Below the pieces are notes generated by a model that was not told the origin of the DNA, ran no database searches, and saw only the letters and a list, made by a program, of their open reading frames with translations. From contig BLAL01000079.1 in the NCBI GenBank assembly GCA_015698045.1, forward strand, positions 806,001 to 870,000: 64,000 nt of DNA, in the 5' to 3' direction. Both the position numbers and the translations under genes were made by a program. Positions 1 to 11,955 of the stretch are shown one piece after another. The number at the start of each line of letters is the position of its first letter. The first letter of the stretch is position 1. This DNA is from Rhizophagus clarus. Taxonomy: Eukaryota; Glomeromycota; Glomeromycetes; Glomerales; Glomeraceae.

Positions 1-300
1 AACAAAAAAATGGCAAAACTGGCATTTCTAGCATTTTTACATATAAAAAATGCAAAAAAATGCTAAAATTAATTGTTCTAGTATTTTTATATATAAAAAA
101 TATAAAAAATACACTGAAACTGATAGTTCTAACATTTTTATATAAAAAGTTAAGAAAAAATGCTGAAAATCCAAATCTGATAGTTCTGGCATTTTTATAT
201 ATAATAAACGCAAAAAAATACTGAGGCTAATAGTTCTGGTATTTTTATATATCAAAAATACAAAAAAATGTTAAAACTAACTATTTTAGCATTTAGTAAA
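1..300. repeat. AT-rich tandem repeat, unit about 60 bp
   Basis: About five diverged copies of a unit containing TAGTTCTGGCATTTTTATAT followed by an A-rich stretch and ATGC. The unit is partly self-complementary (GCATTTTT versus AAAAATGC). The array continues off the left edge. An open frame across it on the minus strand is repeat translation, not a gene. Confidence 0.7.
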
Positions 301-664
301 TGTGATCACATGATTCATGATCAACTAATAATGATATTTACACTAATTATGTATAGTATAAATAATTACATATTTACGTATTTTTTAAAAAACCTGGTAA
401 TTAATCACTAGAATTACAAATTACATATTTATACAAAAGAATGAATTTATTTAACGCACCTGCGTTGCAACGCATCCTTCCTTTTTTGTAAATTGTTTAT
501 GTTGATCAACCAGCTTATACACCGCACCCCCCTTAAAATGACAATAATAAACATAAAAAATTTCTTAAAATGGCAATGATAAACATAAAATTTGCAACGT
601 GTGGGGCGGTAAATAAATTATTTCTATACAAAATTATGGAATTACCAGACCATATATAGATAAT
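301..664. other. Gene-free AT-rich stretch with a GC-rich palindrome
   Basis: No coding signal. A perfect 14-bp palindrome TGCGTTGCAACGCA lies at 461-474. Around 522-612 there is a short inverted pair, CCGCACCCC against GGGGCGGT. These look like ends or relics of mobile DNA, but no complete element could be delimited. Confidence 0.4.
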
Positions 665-889
665 GGTGATGATGGTAATGACAATAAAAAGGATAATCAT
701 GATTCAAATGTTTTTAATCAAAAAGCTACAGAAATTGAAAAGTAGATTGATATAAATAATTTAAAATTAAAAAGATTATTTAATATAGAAGTAAATGTAG
801 TTATTAAATCACAACCATTATCTATTGTTAATCATAGTTCAAATGTATTTGACATTAAAATTACAGTTGATAGAATATTAGGGAAGTAA
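665..889 (+). pseudogene. Decayed coding fragment, family not identified
   Basis: One reading frame runs for about 75 codons and is broken by a single TAG at codon 27. The second half has a protein-like composition, ending SNVFDIKITVDRILGK before a TAA. The open length and the amphipathic ending are more protein-like than the surrounding DNA. No start codon or upstream exon could be supported. I do not recognise the family; it may be a piece of a transposon protein or of a host multigene family. Confidence 0.3.
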
Positions 890-1425
890 GAAATATTAAT
901 AATAAAAAAATATATTGATTAAGTAACATCCCTATATTTGTATCAAAATTGTGTTAAATTACGTTGAAATTGTGTTGAAAATTCATATTGTTTTTTATAA
1001 TATTTGACTAAATTGTAATAAATTTTTATTGAATTTGTATTAAGATTTTCTATCAATTTACCAAATATTTTTTATAATAATTTATATTCATCACTAGAAT
1101 GATGATTTATTATTATTTTCAAATTATTGATTTACCATAATTATTAAATTGCATAATTGTACTGATTGATCTATTTAAATAACATAATGCTTGAATTGTT
1201 TTCAATTATAAAGAGTTCTTGTTGTATTAAATATTTCAACAATGAGTTTAAATTTTTATATAAAAGAAAGTATACATTTTAAGATGTCTGATCTGTAATT
1301 GTATAATTAATATATGATTATTTAAAATTTTCTAATCTAATATAAAGCATGTATTATATTTCTAAATGAACAAAAAACTTTTATTTAATAATATCATGAT
1401 ATCAGAGAAATCAGTCTAATATATA
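890..1425. other. AT-rich intergenic DNA
   Basis: No gene, repeat array or convincing element end was seen. A TA dinucleotide at 1424-1425 is the left target site of the next element. Confidence 0.4.
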
Positions 1426-1468
1426 CAGTGGACAGCATAAATTAAGCACCATTTTCAAAGTTAATTTA

Positions 1469-1984
1469 TGAAGATAAGACTTAAAACAATATTTTAAAAG
1501 CATTTTTTATTTAATTAATAATACAGTTTTGTAAAAACCACTTGGTTTATAAAAAAGTGAATTTTCAACTTTTTAACTAAGACAGATACAACAAAATAAA
1601 TGTCAGAATCTGATTCTTTGAGTCATAAATAGGTTAAGTTCCAAAAATCTTAAAGATTGAATCATTAGTTATTAAGAAAATAAACTTTAAAAATCATGTA
1701 GATCACTAAAAAAATATGAATTTTATAGTAAATTTTTGATTTTTTAATGATCTACATGATTTTTAAAGTTTATTTTCTTAATAACTAATGATTCAATCTT
1801 TAAGATTTTTGGAATTTAACCTATTTATGATTCAAAGAATCAGATTCTGGCATTTATTTTGTTATATCTATCTTAGTTAAAAAGTTGAAAATTCACTTTT
1901 TTATAAACCAAGTGATTTTTACAAAACTGTATTATTAATTAAATAAAAAAATGCTTTTAAAATATTGTTTCAAGTCTTATCTTT
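1469..1984. repeat. Long hairpin arms inside the MITE
   Basis: Two near-perfect complementary arms of about 250 bp meet near 1720-1740. For example, GATCTACATGATTTTTAAAG on the right mirrors CTTTAAAAATCATGTAGATC on the left. The arms form most of the body of the MITE. Confidence 0.85.
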
Positions 1985-1996
1985 AAAATAAATATA

Positions 1997-4012
1997 GAGA
2001 ATGAAAAACTCTTTCCTGTAGATCTGTGAACCAAATTTTCACAGAAGAAAAAATTTTTTATTTTGTCTATAGGACATTTTTTTTGTTAAGAAACACTGCA
2101 AATAAATTACAAAAATGGACTCCTCGACCCAAAAAACGCTTTACAGTGAACCAGCGTGGTTTTTCAGACATCATAAAGATGATGCTTTCAAGTCAATACG
2201 TGTAGAAACAGTAGGCATAATACTACAGAACAAGAATATTTTTAGTGAGTTAGAACTGGATGAACAACTCATGAGGAACTTTCTTGCCCAAAACCAAGAC
2301 GTTATGCAACTAGTGGAGATACCAGAAAGTTTACGATATCGTCCAAGGTCTCCCCTATTAGCTTCTTTTATCGCGACTCTTCTTGGTCGTTTTGTCAAAG
2401 ATTGCAAATATCATGACTGGAGATCTGCACAGCCAATTTGGAAACTCAGCCCCCTGTGCAATAACAACTTACTACTCCCGATATAGAAATTTCTCAACCG
2501 ATACAACATCAATCAGATTCTATGAATCTTGATGACACAATTGGGGACACAGTTGATCTGGTACCTGGTACCCCTCATCGTCCCAACCCAATCACACCGC
2601 CTGCTACGCCTTTATCTAGGTCTCAGAAAAAGTCTGCTAGGAAGAAGTTAAAGAAACTCCAAAAACAACAACAACAACCAGACAACAATCCCTTTATTGT
2701 TCCTAGCAACCAGTCACCTGAGCACACACCCCCTAGTTCAAAGGTGGTTACTTTTAGCAATGTTCCTCCTCAGCCAGTGACTCCTTCGAAGAGTAGTGAT
2801 AGTAAAAAACCTTTGGAGCAGCCACAGAATACTCAGGATAAAAAGAGAAAGCAAGAACATTTAGCAGACAATTTCAAAAATTCAAACCTTATCCTTACTA
2901 GTTACTGTCCTCAGCAAGAAGAACAGGTACAGCTTTTGGACTTAATTGTATATGATATACCGGCCAAATGGGATAGTTATACTCTCCTTGGAAATTTAAG
3001 TTTCTGGGGAAAGATTGTATCAATCAGCACTAGGGTGCACAAGAAATATCTTTCAGCAAGGATTAGATTGATACCTAATCACACGTGCCTTAAAGCATAT
3101 AATGGAGGCGAATGGTCTGTCAGACTAGGAGGTATCCCAGTTAGATGGTTTCCAGCATCGTGGAATCTTTCAGAACGAAAACAAAGAGAAAAATTCCAAG
3201 CAGTCATTACTGGTATCCCAGCGGATATGACTGAATCCTCCCTATTTCCCAACTGCACTCCCAGCCGATTTTTAGCTGAGAGTGGAATGAAATCGTTTAA
3301 GATTATTAAAGAATCCTCAGGACAAAGAAAGTTGATTGGGTACTTTGCGACATGGGATCAGGTTTCAAAATGTATAAGTACTCCTCAGCTGTGGAATGAT
3401 GTTAATTTGTCATGGTGTCGTTATTCCTCTCCCAGACTTGGATTCAAAAAGCATCCTCCAGTTAGAATTGGCAATACTGGCAATACTTCTCGGCGCTTTA
3501 AGCCACCTCATCCAAATACTAATCAACAATTTTCAGACAACCACAGGTGTCATAACCAGAACAAAAAAGAAAACACCTCCTCGAATTCTGGTTCGACTTA
3601 TAAAAAGAACTCTCGCTCCAAGTCCAACCAGTCCAATAGGCCGGACGTGAAACATTTAGTAGCAGGACTAAAGGCCCTTTTGGAACAATTTATATAATTT
3701 AGTTAATTAGGTTTATCGGCTTTTAACTTAGGAATCATTTTGATTTAGTTATATATTTGTTTTTATGTTATTTTCTTTTTAGAATATTTCTTTTTTATTT
3801 TTTTCGATTCCCTTATTCCTTAAATCTATTTCTAGACTTCCTATTATATTTTATGAGAATAGGCTAGGATAGTTAGTCATGTCAGGTACTTGTCACTTGT
3901 AGTTGCGGCTCCTGTAGATGAGACGGTATATTACTTTATTTGTATTTTGATTCTTGGATCAACTTTAATAAATTTATGCATTTGATTTGACTAAAAAAAA
4001 AAAAAAAAAAAT
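1997..4012 (+). mobile_element. Poly(A) retroposon, copy 1
   Basis: The copy is bounded by a perfect 12-bp direct repeat AAAATAAATATA at 1985-1996 and 4013-4024 and ends in an A tract (3993-4011). Both are marks of target-primed reverse transcription. It lies inside the MITE and splits its right side. The 5' end (GAATGAAAAACTCTTTCC...) resembles the 5' end of copy 2 at 4685. It carries one RRM-like protein gene and no reverse transcriptase, so it must have been mobilised in trans or be an internally deleted LINE. Confidence 0.85.
2115..3697 (+). pseudogene. Retroposon ORF1-like RNA-binding protein, copy 1 (frameshifted)
   Basis: Two open segments, 2115-2486 (123 codons) and 2522-3697 (391 codons), are parts of one ancestral frame. 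A frameshift near 2430-2460 and a TAA near 2462 separate them; comparison with copy 2, which has a single frame, shows this. The second segment has a low-complexity K/Q/P-rich start, then two RRM-like blocks. The first begins VYDIPAKWDSY (about residue 149 of the segment). The second begins QAVITGIPADM, after the hallmark WFPASWNLSERKQREKF. The tail is basic (KKNSRSKSNQSN). This fits a LINE ORF1-type nucleic-acid-binding chaperone; that role is inferred. No reverse transcriptase or endonuclease follows before the poly(A) tail. Confidence 0.7.
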
Positions 4013-4684
4013 AAAATAAATATAAATTTATTATGCTGATATTTATAATTTAGATTGTAAATTAACTTTGAAAATGGTGCTTAATTTATGCTGTCCACTG
4101 TAGATATCACTTAAATTCAAAATAATTTGGGATTATGGTAGTCCAAATTTACAAATTCAAATTAATTTACAAATTACATATATAAATTTTGCAATTTGTA
4201 CATTTGGGATTTGGGAATTATAGCTGTCAAAATATACAAATTAATTTAGGATTTACTTGAAATAATTTAGATGGTATCTTTAGTCTAATATTATAATTAA
4301 ATAATAAAGTAATAAATTTATTTATAAAGAGAAGTATCATACTATTGTTAGTCTTTTAAAATTTTTCTTACATATATTTTTGAATTCTTTTTCTAATAAT
4401 CCAAAAATGTCTACAAGAATCATTTGAGATGAATCTAAAATTGACTTTTTAGTTTCAGAAAGATGAAGAAGAAGTAACAAATATCATATAAGATATAGAG
4501 GCAATAAGATAGAGTTTCAGGAAAGTATCTTTCAAAGAATATATAAAAAATATAATAAAAGATATATTGCTTGCCAATATGAGCAGAAATGGAGAAATTT
4601 GGTAAGAGATTATGGTATAAGTAAAATAAATAAACAATAATATAGTAATAAATATTGTATATCTAATTAATATCTTTTAGGATT

Positions 4685-6590
4685 GAAAACTCTTTCCGCT
4701 AACGTGTTGAATCAAATTTTCGCAAAAAATTTTTTCAAAAATTTTTATTTTTAACGCATTTTTTGAATACAAAACACACATAGTCATGACTTCTACACAA
4801 GAAACATGCACATACAAGACATATAACAAGTTTGCACAACACTTTATAAATGTATTTTATAGGTCTTTCTCTTCCTCTCTAGACATAAACCCGCATATAA
4901 TACTCAACAAGACTGGTATAGCCGAATGGAAGAAAGCTAGTTAACAGGGATTCTTCACCAAGATACCTGAACTCCTACCCACCATACAACAGGCCAAACA
5001 GAAAAAACTCAACAAAGAGCTCGTGACGCTCCTTACTCACCACCTCACTTCATCTCTCACTTACCTTAAGTCTTGGTACCCCGAACAGCCAGAGACCCCA
5101 ATTTTAGGGTGTATAAATAACGCGTTGAGCACCCCAGATTTGGCCTTCGCACAGGAGATGGATATGGATATATCATCACCTGCCTCGCACCAATCAACAT
5201 CTGCATAATCTCACATAACGGCTGTTAATAGCCCAATCATGACTACACTTAAAGGCAAAGGCAAAAAAAAGAAGAATAAGCACATTACAATATCTGAAGA
5301 GAATATTGATAAAGACTTCAGGTTTCCTGTTGACTCTGAGGCTGAGTCTACCCAAGCGCTCTCTTTTCAGCTACCTCTCCCGTCTTTACATGACGCAATC
5401 AAAAAAGTTGAAGAGTCTTCAGCACCGCTACTGGATAGCAACGCCGGTAAAGAAAAATGTCTAAAGGTGCAAGACGCTGAGGCTGCACAAGTCATCACTG
5501 GATATCAGGCGCCTTCAGAGTGCCAGTTCGTTCAAGATATCCTAATATACGATATTCCTGCAAAGTGGGATAATTATGAACTATTATCATACCTATCCAC
5601 TTGGGGTAATGTAATATCGATATCGACCAAGCGTCAGCGCAAATACAAGATGGTACGATGCAAGCTAATTATTTCAGAATTCTTTCGGAACTACAAAGCA
5701 CAGTGGATGGCTTCCCTTGCAGGTATACCTACTCGATGGTTTCTGGTGACCTGGAATCTGGCTGAATAAAAAGAACGAGAAAGATTCCAAGCTGTTATTT
5801 ACGATCTGCCTGAATCTATGAATACAGCTTTGCTCACAGCGCCCCAACACTTAACTTTTCTCAGTGAATTAAACATTAAAATGTTCAAAGAAATTAAATT
5901 CCCAGATGGATCACGCAAGATTGTCAGATACTTCAAAACCTGGGAACACTTACAGAAGTACATTAGTAACCCGACCCTCTGGTATGGCAAGAACGTCTTA
6001 TGATGCAAACATACCGCGATCCTGAAGAAAACAAAGAAGATTAGTTCTACCTCCTCCCATTCGGTTAAGCGAAAGAATCAAGGAGATCGTGTTGACACCA
6101 AATCTTCTACCAAACTGTCTAAGTCTATTCCAGCAACTGGGTCGAACAAGACTCACATAAGAAATCTCCGGATGAAGGATTCAAAGGCACACCAACGAAA
6201 AGATGACAATGATTCACAGGCGCCTAAGAAACCATTGAAGCGGCATCATGGCTCCAAATCCAAGATCTCCAAACGTAACTTTTATGCGGAAGTCAGGACA
6301 ATTAAGAAGATCCTGGATGAATTAACTAGTAATCTTAAATTGAAGTGAAGGAATGATCTAATAGTACTTAGCAGCTTAGATTACCTCTTTTCGTAGAATT
6401 TTTCTTTTTTTTCTCCCTGTTTATCTTTTATACTTTTATAATTAGTTTATTAATGATCTAGGCAGATGGTAAGACCGGTCCTTAGGCTGGGAGTGTAGTT
6501 CTTGTATAAATAGTGATGCTTACCGTATCCTCATTTTTACTAATAAACGTATACGGCTCCAACACCTTTAAAATTAAAAAAAAAAAAAAA
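4685..6590 (+). mobile_element. Poly(A) retroposon, copy 2
   Basis: A perfect 14-bp direct repeat TATCTTTTAGGATT flanks it (4671-4684 and 6591-6604), and it ends in an A tract at about 6576-6590. The 5' start GAAAACTCTTTCC and the 3' region are related to copy 1. It lies only 570 bp to the right of the MITE. It contains a decayed version of the same protein gene and nothing else. Confidence 0.85.
4786..6348 (+). pseudogene. Retroposon ORF1-like protein, copy 2 (several stops)
   Basis: A single frame from ATG 4786 to TGA 6346-6348 is broken by four in-frame stops, near 4941, 5206, 5767 and 6001, with no frameshift. Conserved landmarks match copy 1: IYDIPAKWDNYELL, a TRWFLVTWNLAE segment just before the third stop, then ERERFQAVIYDLPE. 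The C-terminal part is very basic, as in copy 1. The N-terminal 120 residues are alpha-helical-looking and diverged from copy 1, so the two copies come from different subfamilies. It cannot make the full protein. Confidence 0.75.
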
Positions 6591-6604
6591 TATCTTTTAG
6601 GATT

Positions 6605-7079
6605 TTGCGATTAGCATAATGGTACAAGAAAAGGGGGAAGGTAATTATATACAGGAGAGAGATATTATCACCTCTTTCAAATCAGGTTTTAAAATAAAAT
6701 TAAGTATATTTTTCTTTTTTTTAGTAACAAGACATATCTAAAAATAATACTGCAACTTGCCAACTACCAGACATTAATATTAGTAGTTTAGCAGTTATAA
6801 ATATAAATAAATATTATGGCAGTGAATTTTAAATAAATTTACCATTTTTTTTTTAAAATGCGAATTAGTATTAATATTCATATTATGCATTTTAGATGCT
6901 ATTTTCAAAAAAAAAATAGTTGTAAATAAGTATCAAATTAAATGTAATACTTTATTTATTCACTCAAATAAAACTGAACAAAAATTGATTAAAAGAAATT
7001 TAAATTTATCTATATTTTTGCCATTTATTAATTTCATTATCTAATTTTTTTTTTACATCTATTATTTGATTTAATTTTG
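6605..7079. other. AT-rich DNA, no gene seen
   Basis: Only homopolymer-rich sequence was found between copy 2 of the retroposon and the next foldback element. Confidence 0.4.
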
Positions 7080-7551
7080 TTAATTCGTGATCCGCCTAAG
7101 AACTGCAAAAAGGTACTATATAAATTCAGTGCAAAAAACTTAAAATGTTATCTTGTATTATCTCATGAGCCAGTGATTGGATTTCGATGAGCCTTAGGTT
7201 ATTTTGTAGATGTCAATGTCCTCTTCAAAATAAAAAAAAAAATTTCAAAATCTGACTGATAAATCATGAGATAATGATCAAAAGCTATTTTTTTCGGAGC
7301 GGATCAGATTCCCAATTTGGAATCTGATCCGCTCTGAAAAAAATAGTTTTTTGTGATTGTATCACGACCCATTGGTCTAAATTTGATGATCCTTTTTTTA
7401 TTTTTAAGAGAGCATCGAGTTCTACAAATTAGCTTAAAGTTCATCGAAATCTGATCACTGGATCACAAGATAATACGAGATAACGTTTTAAGTTTTTTGC
7501 ACTGAATTTATATAGTACCTTTTTGCAGTTCTTAGGCAGATCACGAATTAA
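7080..7551. mobile_element. Foldback MITE with arms of about 230 bp
   Basis: The whole stretch is one large imperfect palindrome. The left end TTAATTCGTGATCCGCCTAA is answered by TTAGGCAGATCACGAATTAA at the right end. The centre is GGATCAGATTCC / GGAATCTGATCC near 7303-7333. There is no coding capacity. The TTAA at each outer edge could be the target duplication or part of the arms. Confidence 0.8.
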
Positions 7552-8496
7552 TATAAATAAACAGTAAATAATTTTTGTTATTTTAAATGCAAAATTTCTA
7601 AAAGAAATATTAGTAATATAGTAAATTAAAATAAAATAAATAATTTATTGAAATTTATATCTTTGTTTTTATTTTCAATCATTTTATTAATCTAAACTAA
7701 TTTTTTGATTAGAAACCAGATATACAACTAAATACAATAATTCATAATAAATATTACAAATCCTTTATAAAAAAATCCTTCAAAAATAAATAAACATAAA
7801 AATATATAAAAATGAAAAATTATCTGTTTAAAAAATCTGAAAAACTATAATAAACTGAGTAACCACTCTAGGTTATTAAGTTTTTATTCACTTTTTTTCT
7901 TTTTGAAAAGGATTTATTTTTTCACTCTTGTAATTTATTTTCACTTTTTTTATAGACCATTTTGATAAAATATTTAGAGAAAAAAAGAAAGAGAAAAAGA
8001 GTAAAAAAGAAAAGGACATAAGAATCTTTTTATTTTTTTACACAAAAATTATGAATCATCTTAATATAATCAATCAACATGTGTACCACTTCTTTTTTTT
8101 AATATGAAATGCATCATATTTGTCAAAATGCATTATATCTGTTAAAATACATTATGTTTATTAAAATATATTACATCTGTTAAAAATTGAAATATATTGT
8201 GGCTGTCAAAATTCTGCCAAAATAATTACAGTTACATCAATTTGGATTTGGTACAGTTGCTGTATATTTCAGCATTCTAAGATTCGTGAATCTTAAATAC
8301 TCTTCATTATTTGTAAGAAACATAAGAAAAAAGAAGTATTAACAAATCCTTAAAGTTTTTTACTGTTAAATTTATATTACTTTATAGATAAATATATGAA
8401 TAAACATAAATATAGTAAGAATCTTCTTTACTTTTTTTTTAATATTTTTTTTAGGCTAATACTACTTTTTGCAAAATTATAATAGAATTAGTAAAT
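7552..8496. other. AT-rich DNA, no gene seen
   Basis: Degenerate AT-rich sequence. A short local repeat of TGCATCATATTTGTCAAAA-like units occurs at about 8108-8220. No open frame has protein-like composition. Confidence 0.4.
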
Positions 8497-8639
8497 AGGA
8501 TCCTGAAAAATTTTTATATAGGTAAAGTCCCAAAAATGTTTTTTACTAATAGCTTTAAGTAAGGGTTTTTTTTATGATTGCTAAGCAAAGTTTATATCTA
8601 ACTTCAAAAATCATGTAAAAATAAGCAAACTAATCTTCT

Positions 8640-9770
8640 TCTTTTTTTTTTTTTTTTATTTAAACATCTTGTTTGATAACTTTATTAAATTTAAAAATAA
8701 ATGCGAAAATACAAAAAGCAAATGAGCAAATCCTCTGACAAATATCAGGTGTGACCTATAAATTTCAACTAATGACCAGTATTACCATATGCCATAGTAT
8801 AAGCAAGACTTTCTAACAAACACATTATTTTCCTTCATAATCCCTACAGAGCATGTCATTAAAACAACCACCACTCTAATCAAGTGGTACGCAGGCACTA
8901 TGCTGAGGCCTTCTAGTCAATAAGGTTAAAACTCCCTTTTCGCTTGGTAGTCCTATCCAAAAAAGATTTTTTCAAATTGTTCAGAGTCCTTTGACCAGCG
9001 TGGATATACCAAAAATAAAAAGATATTAAAAGAGTTACAACAACTCACACGTGACTTTGACCAGCCCAGCTAAGAATCAACATGTATTAGCCAAATTTAA
9101 AACAAATTATCCAACCAAATTCCTCTCCCTTAATTAGATTGATAAACAGAGTCCTAAAAAAGAAAGTTATACCAAACCACTAAAATACTAATCAACATTC
9201 CAATACCTCCAGCCTCCCAAAACTAAACAAGAAAAAGAGACTAAAGGCTAAAATATTGACAGGCAAGAAATAAAAACTAAAGAAAAGCCATTAATACTTT
9301 CAGAAATCCAAAAGAAAAATTGGAGAAAGAGGTAAAACACCATAACCACACTTCTACATTCCCTTAAACGACTCCTAAGCAAGAAAAAGTAAGTATCACT
9401 CCTAGCCAAAGACAAAAACTTCAACTAATGACTTTGCTTTGTCTATCTAAATGCTTCCAAAACAAACAGCACTGACGAGAAACCCCTTTTCTAGGGTATT
9501 TAAAACCAGGCAGCCCAAACGCTGATCTTACAAAAATCTTCAAAAATACAAAGAGAACTTGAAGTTTGCGGTCATAAGCTATTTCCTTGGTAAAGTCCAT
9601 ACCAAGCCAGTAGTTCCACCAAAACTTAGTATTTTTGAACCAGATGAGTATCAAAAGACGTGGCTAGGTAACATAGAAAAAAAACGTTACTTAAAAGGAG
9701 CCCAAAAAACCAAAAGCCCAAGCTTTTCTTCAACGACCTTCTGTTAAAAAAATGGCCAAGTGATTTGTAA
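8640..9770 (-). other. Relatively GC-rich relic of unknown origin
   Basis: Base composition changes abruptly to a less AT-rich sequence than its neighbours. The minus strand has a short open frame (9654-9421) with a protein-like composition (for example WNYWLGMDFTKEIAYD and GLPGFKYPRKGVSRQC). No start, splice context or known motif was recognised. It is probably a piece of a degraded transposon or captured gene. Confidence 0.3.
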
Positions 9771-9940
9771 GTGAGAAATGTAGTCGATCCTAAAGATGTT
9801 ATCTGTAACTGTAATTATAAGACACAGTATTGTAAGTAATAGGTTGCAACCTAGCTTCTTCAGAATGCAAAAGTTGTAATATCGTAATTGTGCTGTAATG
9901 TTGTAATTATGCCGTAATTATGACTAGCTTATTTATATGA

Positions 9941-10420
9941 AATCATTAATAAAATCGCAGCTTTTTTTTATTAATAAAATCGCGGCTTTTTTTATTAACA
10001 AAATCGCGGCTTATTTTTTATTAACAAATTATTTTATTAACAAAATCGCGGCTCTTTTTTTATTAACAAATTATTTTATTAACAAAATCGCGGCTTTTTT
10101 TATTAACAAAATCGTGGCTTTTTTTATTAACAAAAGTGCGGCTTTTTTTTATTAACAAAATCGCGGCTTTTTTATTAATAAAATCGCGGCTTTTTTATTA
10201 ACAAAATCGCGGCTTTTTTTATTAACAAAATTGCGGCTTATTTTTTATTAACAAAATCGCGGCTCTTTTTTTATTAACAAATTATTTTATTAACAAAATC
10301 GTGACTTATTTTTATTAATAAAATCGCGGCTTATTTTTTATTAATAAAATCGCGGCTTTTTTTTATTAATAAAATCGCGGCTTATTTTTTATTAATAAAA
10401 TCGCGGCTTATTTTTTATTA
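9941..10420. repeat. AAAATCGCGGCT minisatellite, left block
   Basis: About 17 head-to-tail copies of a 24-31 bp unit, AAAATCGCGGCTTATTTTTTATTAAT, with variants of the T-run length. The same unit in the same orientation continues at 13,978 on the other side of the Tc1/mariner element, so the array was one block before insertion. A long open frame here is only repeat translation. Confidence 0.9.
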
Positions 10421-10741
10421 TCACCATTTTCGAATTACTGTGGTCGGCGATTAATTTTGCAATAAATAAAAATATCCAATTTTAAGACTACAAAAATAAA
10501 ATCACGGGTTAATATCAGATCATCAAAATTGATTTGATCTGCATAATTCTAAGCCACTATTGTACAACTTTTGAAGTTTATTTTTACACTTCGCTTGGTA
10601 TTTTTGCTAAAAGCATATAAACTGATTCCTAAACCGATTCCTAGCGATTCCACTGATTCCACCGATTCCACTTATTCTGACAGATTTCTCATAAACTATT
10701 TATAAGAAAAACCACTCTATTTCCTTTAGATAAACACAACT

Positions 10742-11840
10742 ATGCCCAAAGAATTTAGTGTGGATTTGCGTTGGCGGGTTGTTTATCTTTATTACGATGA
10801 TTTATCAACCGTGGATATCGCTAATACTTTACACATGAGTAAAAGTATAGTAAATAAAATTATAAAAAGATATAATTGTTGAGCATGTGTTGAGAACCCT
10901 TTCAAAGGTATTCCTGGCCGAAGAAAACAGTTTAGTAACGAAGATTTAGAAATACTTAGAAATCTTATAACGGAAAAGGTGGATTGGTACTTAGATGAAT
11001 TAGTTTATGAGATGGAATGTATAACTGGAAAAAGAGTATCTGTTGCAGCTCTTTGGCGTTCACTTCAATATTTAGGAATTACTAGGAAAAAGGTAAAACA
11101 TGCTATATATTTTATTTTATTTTTATTTGATATTGATTGACTAAAAAAATTTTTTTGAAAGTTACATAAAGCAGCATTGGAAAGAAACGAAATTATACGC
11201 GCACATTATTTAGCTACTATTGGAGAACATTATACTCAGAATCAGCTTATTTTTCTTGACGAAAGCGCCAAAGATGAAAGAAGTTTAACAAGGTTATATG
11301 GATATTCACCTAGAAATATACGCGCCCAAAAAAAAGTAACTTTTATACGAGGAAAGCATTATACCATCTTGCCTGCCCTTACTTTAGAAGGATTTGTTGC
11401 TGTTGATATATTTGAAGGATCTTGTGATAGAAAAAAATTTGTTGATTTTGTTCTTGATCAAGTAGTAAGTGACATTTATGCAATTTTGTTTATTTATTTT
11501 TCATGTTAGATAAAAATTTATTATTTATTTTTAGGTACCAATAATGAATCCATATCCAGGTGATAATAGCGTTATTGTGATGGATAATGCTAAAATTCAT
11601 CATGATAATGAGTTAATAGTATTGTTAGAAGAATTAGGATGTAGAGTTGTTTTTCTCCCCCCTTACTCCCCCGATTATAACCCTATTGAAACCGCATTCT
11701 CAACCATCAAATCATGGATTAGACATAATCGTGATTTTATGGAAGCATGTAATGATCCTGTATATGCATTATTAGTTGCATGTAGTCAAATAACTTCCCA
11801 AATGGCGCAATCATACTTTGATGCATCAATTTATGTTTAG
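10742..11840 (+). pseudogene. Tc1/mariner DD34E transposase, one in-frame stop
   Basis: This gene cuts and joins the element ends. Three exons close in frame: 10742-11092, 11162-11464 and 11535-11840 (319 codons). The N-terminus has a helix-turn-helix (about residues 15-46, STVDIANTLHMSKSIVNKII). The catalytic acidic residues are visible as FLDES, VMDNAKIH and YSPDYNPIE. Exactly 34 residues separate the second D from the E, as in the IS630-Tc1-mariner superfamily. A TGA at 10880-10882 (codon 47) interrupts the frame, which otherwise continues (ACVENPFKGIPGRRK), so this looks like a recent nonsense change. Start ATG 10742 lies 320 bp inside the left terminus. The catalytic domain is intact, so the copy is young. 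Whether a product starting downstream is made is unknown. Confidence 0.85.
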
Positions 11841-11955
11841 AAAAATTGTTTTATTAGAAAATTTTATTTACACTTAGAAAGCCAATTTTATTAGAAAATA
11901 AAACAAATATTTTGAATCAAAATATCATATGAATGCTAATTTTTATATTATGTAA

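Larger units (their letters stand above)
1426..4100. mobile_element. Foldback MITE of Tc1/mariner type, split by a retroposon
   Basis: The ends are inverted repeats: the left starts CAGTGGACAGCATAAATTAA at 1426 and the right is its complement ending CTGTCCACTG at 4100. About 39 bp match. A TA dinucleotide flanks each end (1424-1425, 4101-4102), the usual Tc1/mariner target duplication. Without the retroposon at 1997-4024 the element would be about 650 bp. It encodes nothing and is a long hairpin, so it is a non-autonomous element. Confidence 0.85.

Noticed and set aside
2171..2407. Minus-strand frame opposite retroposon copy 1
   Set aside because: Antisense to the conserved N-terminal part of the retroposon protein.
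9937..10155. Open frame of 72 codons on the plus strand
   Set aside because: It is translation of the CGCGGCT minisatellite (repeats of FFINKIAA) with no start context or conservation signal.
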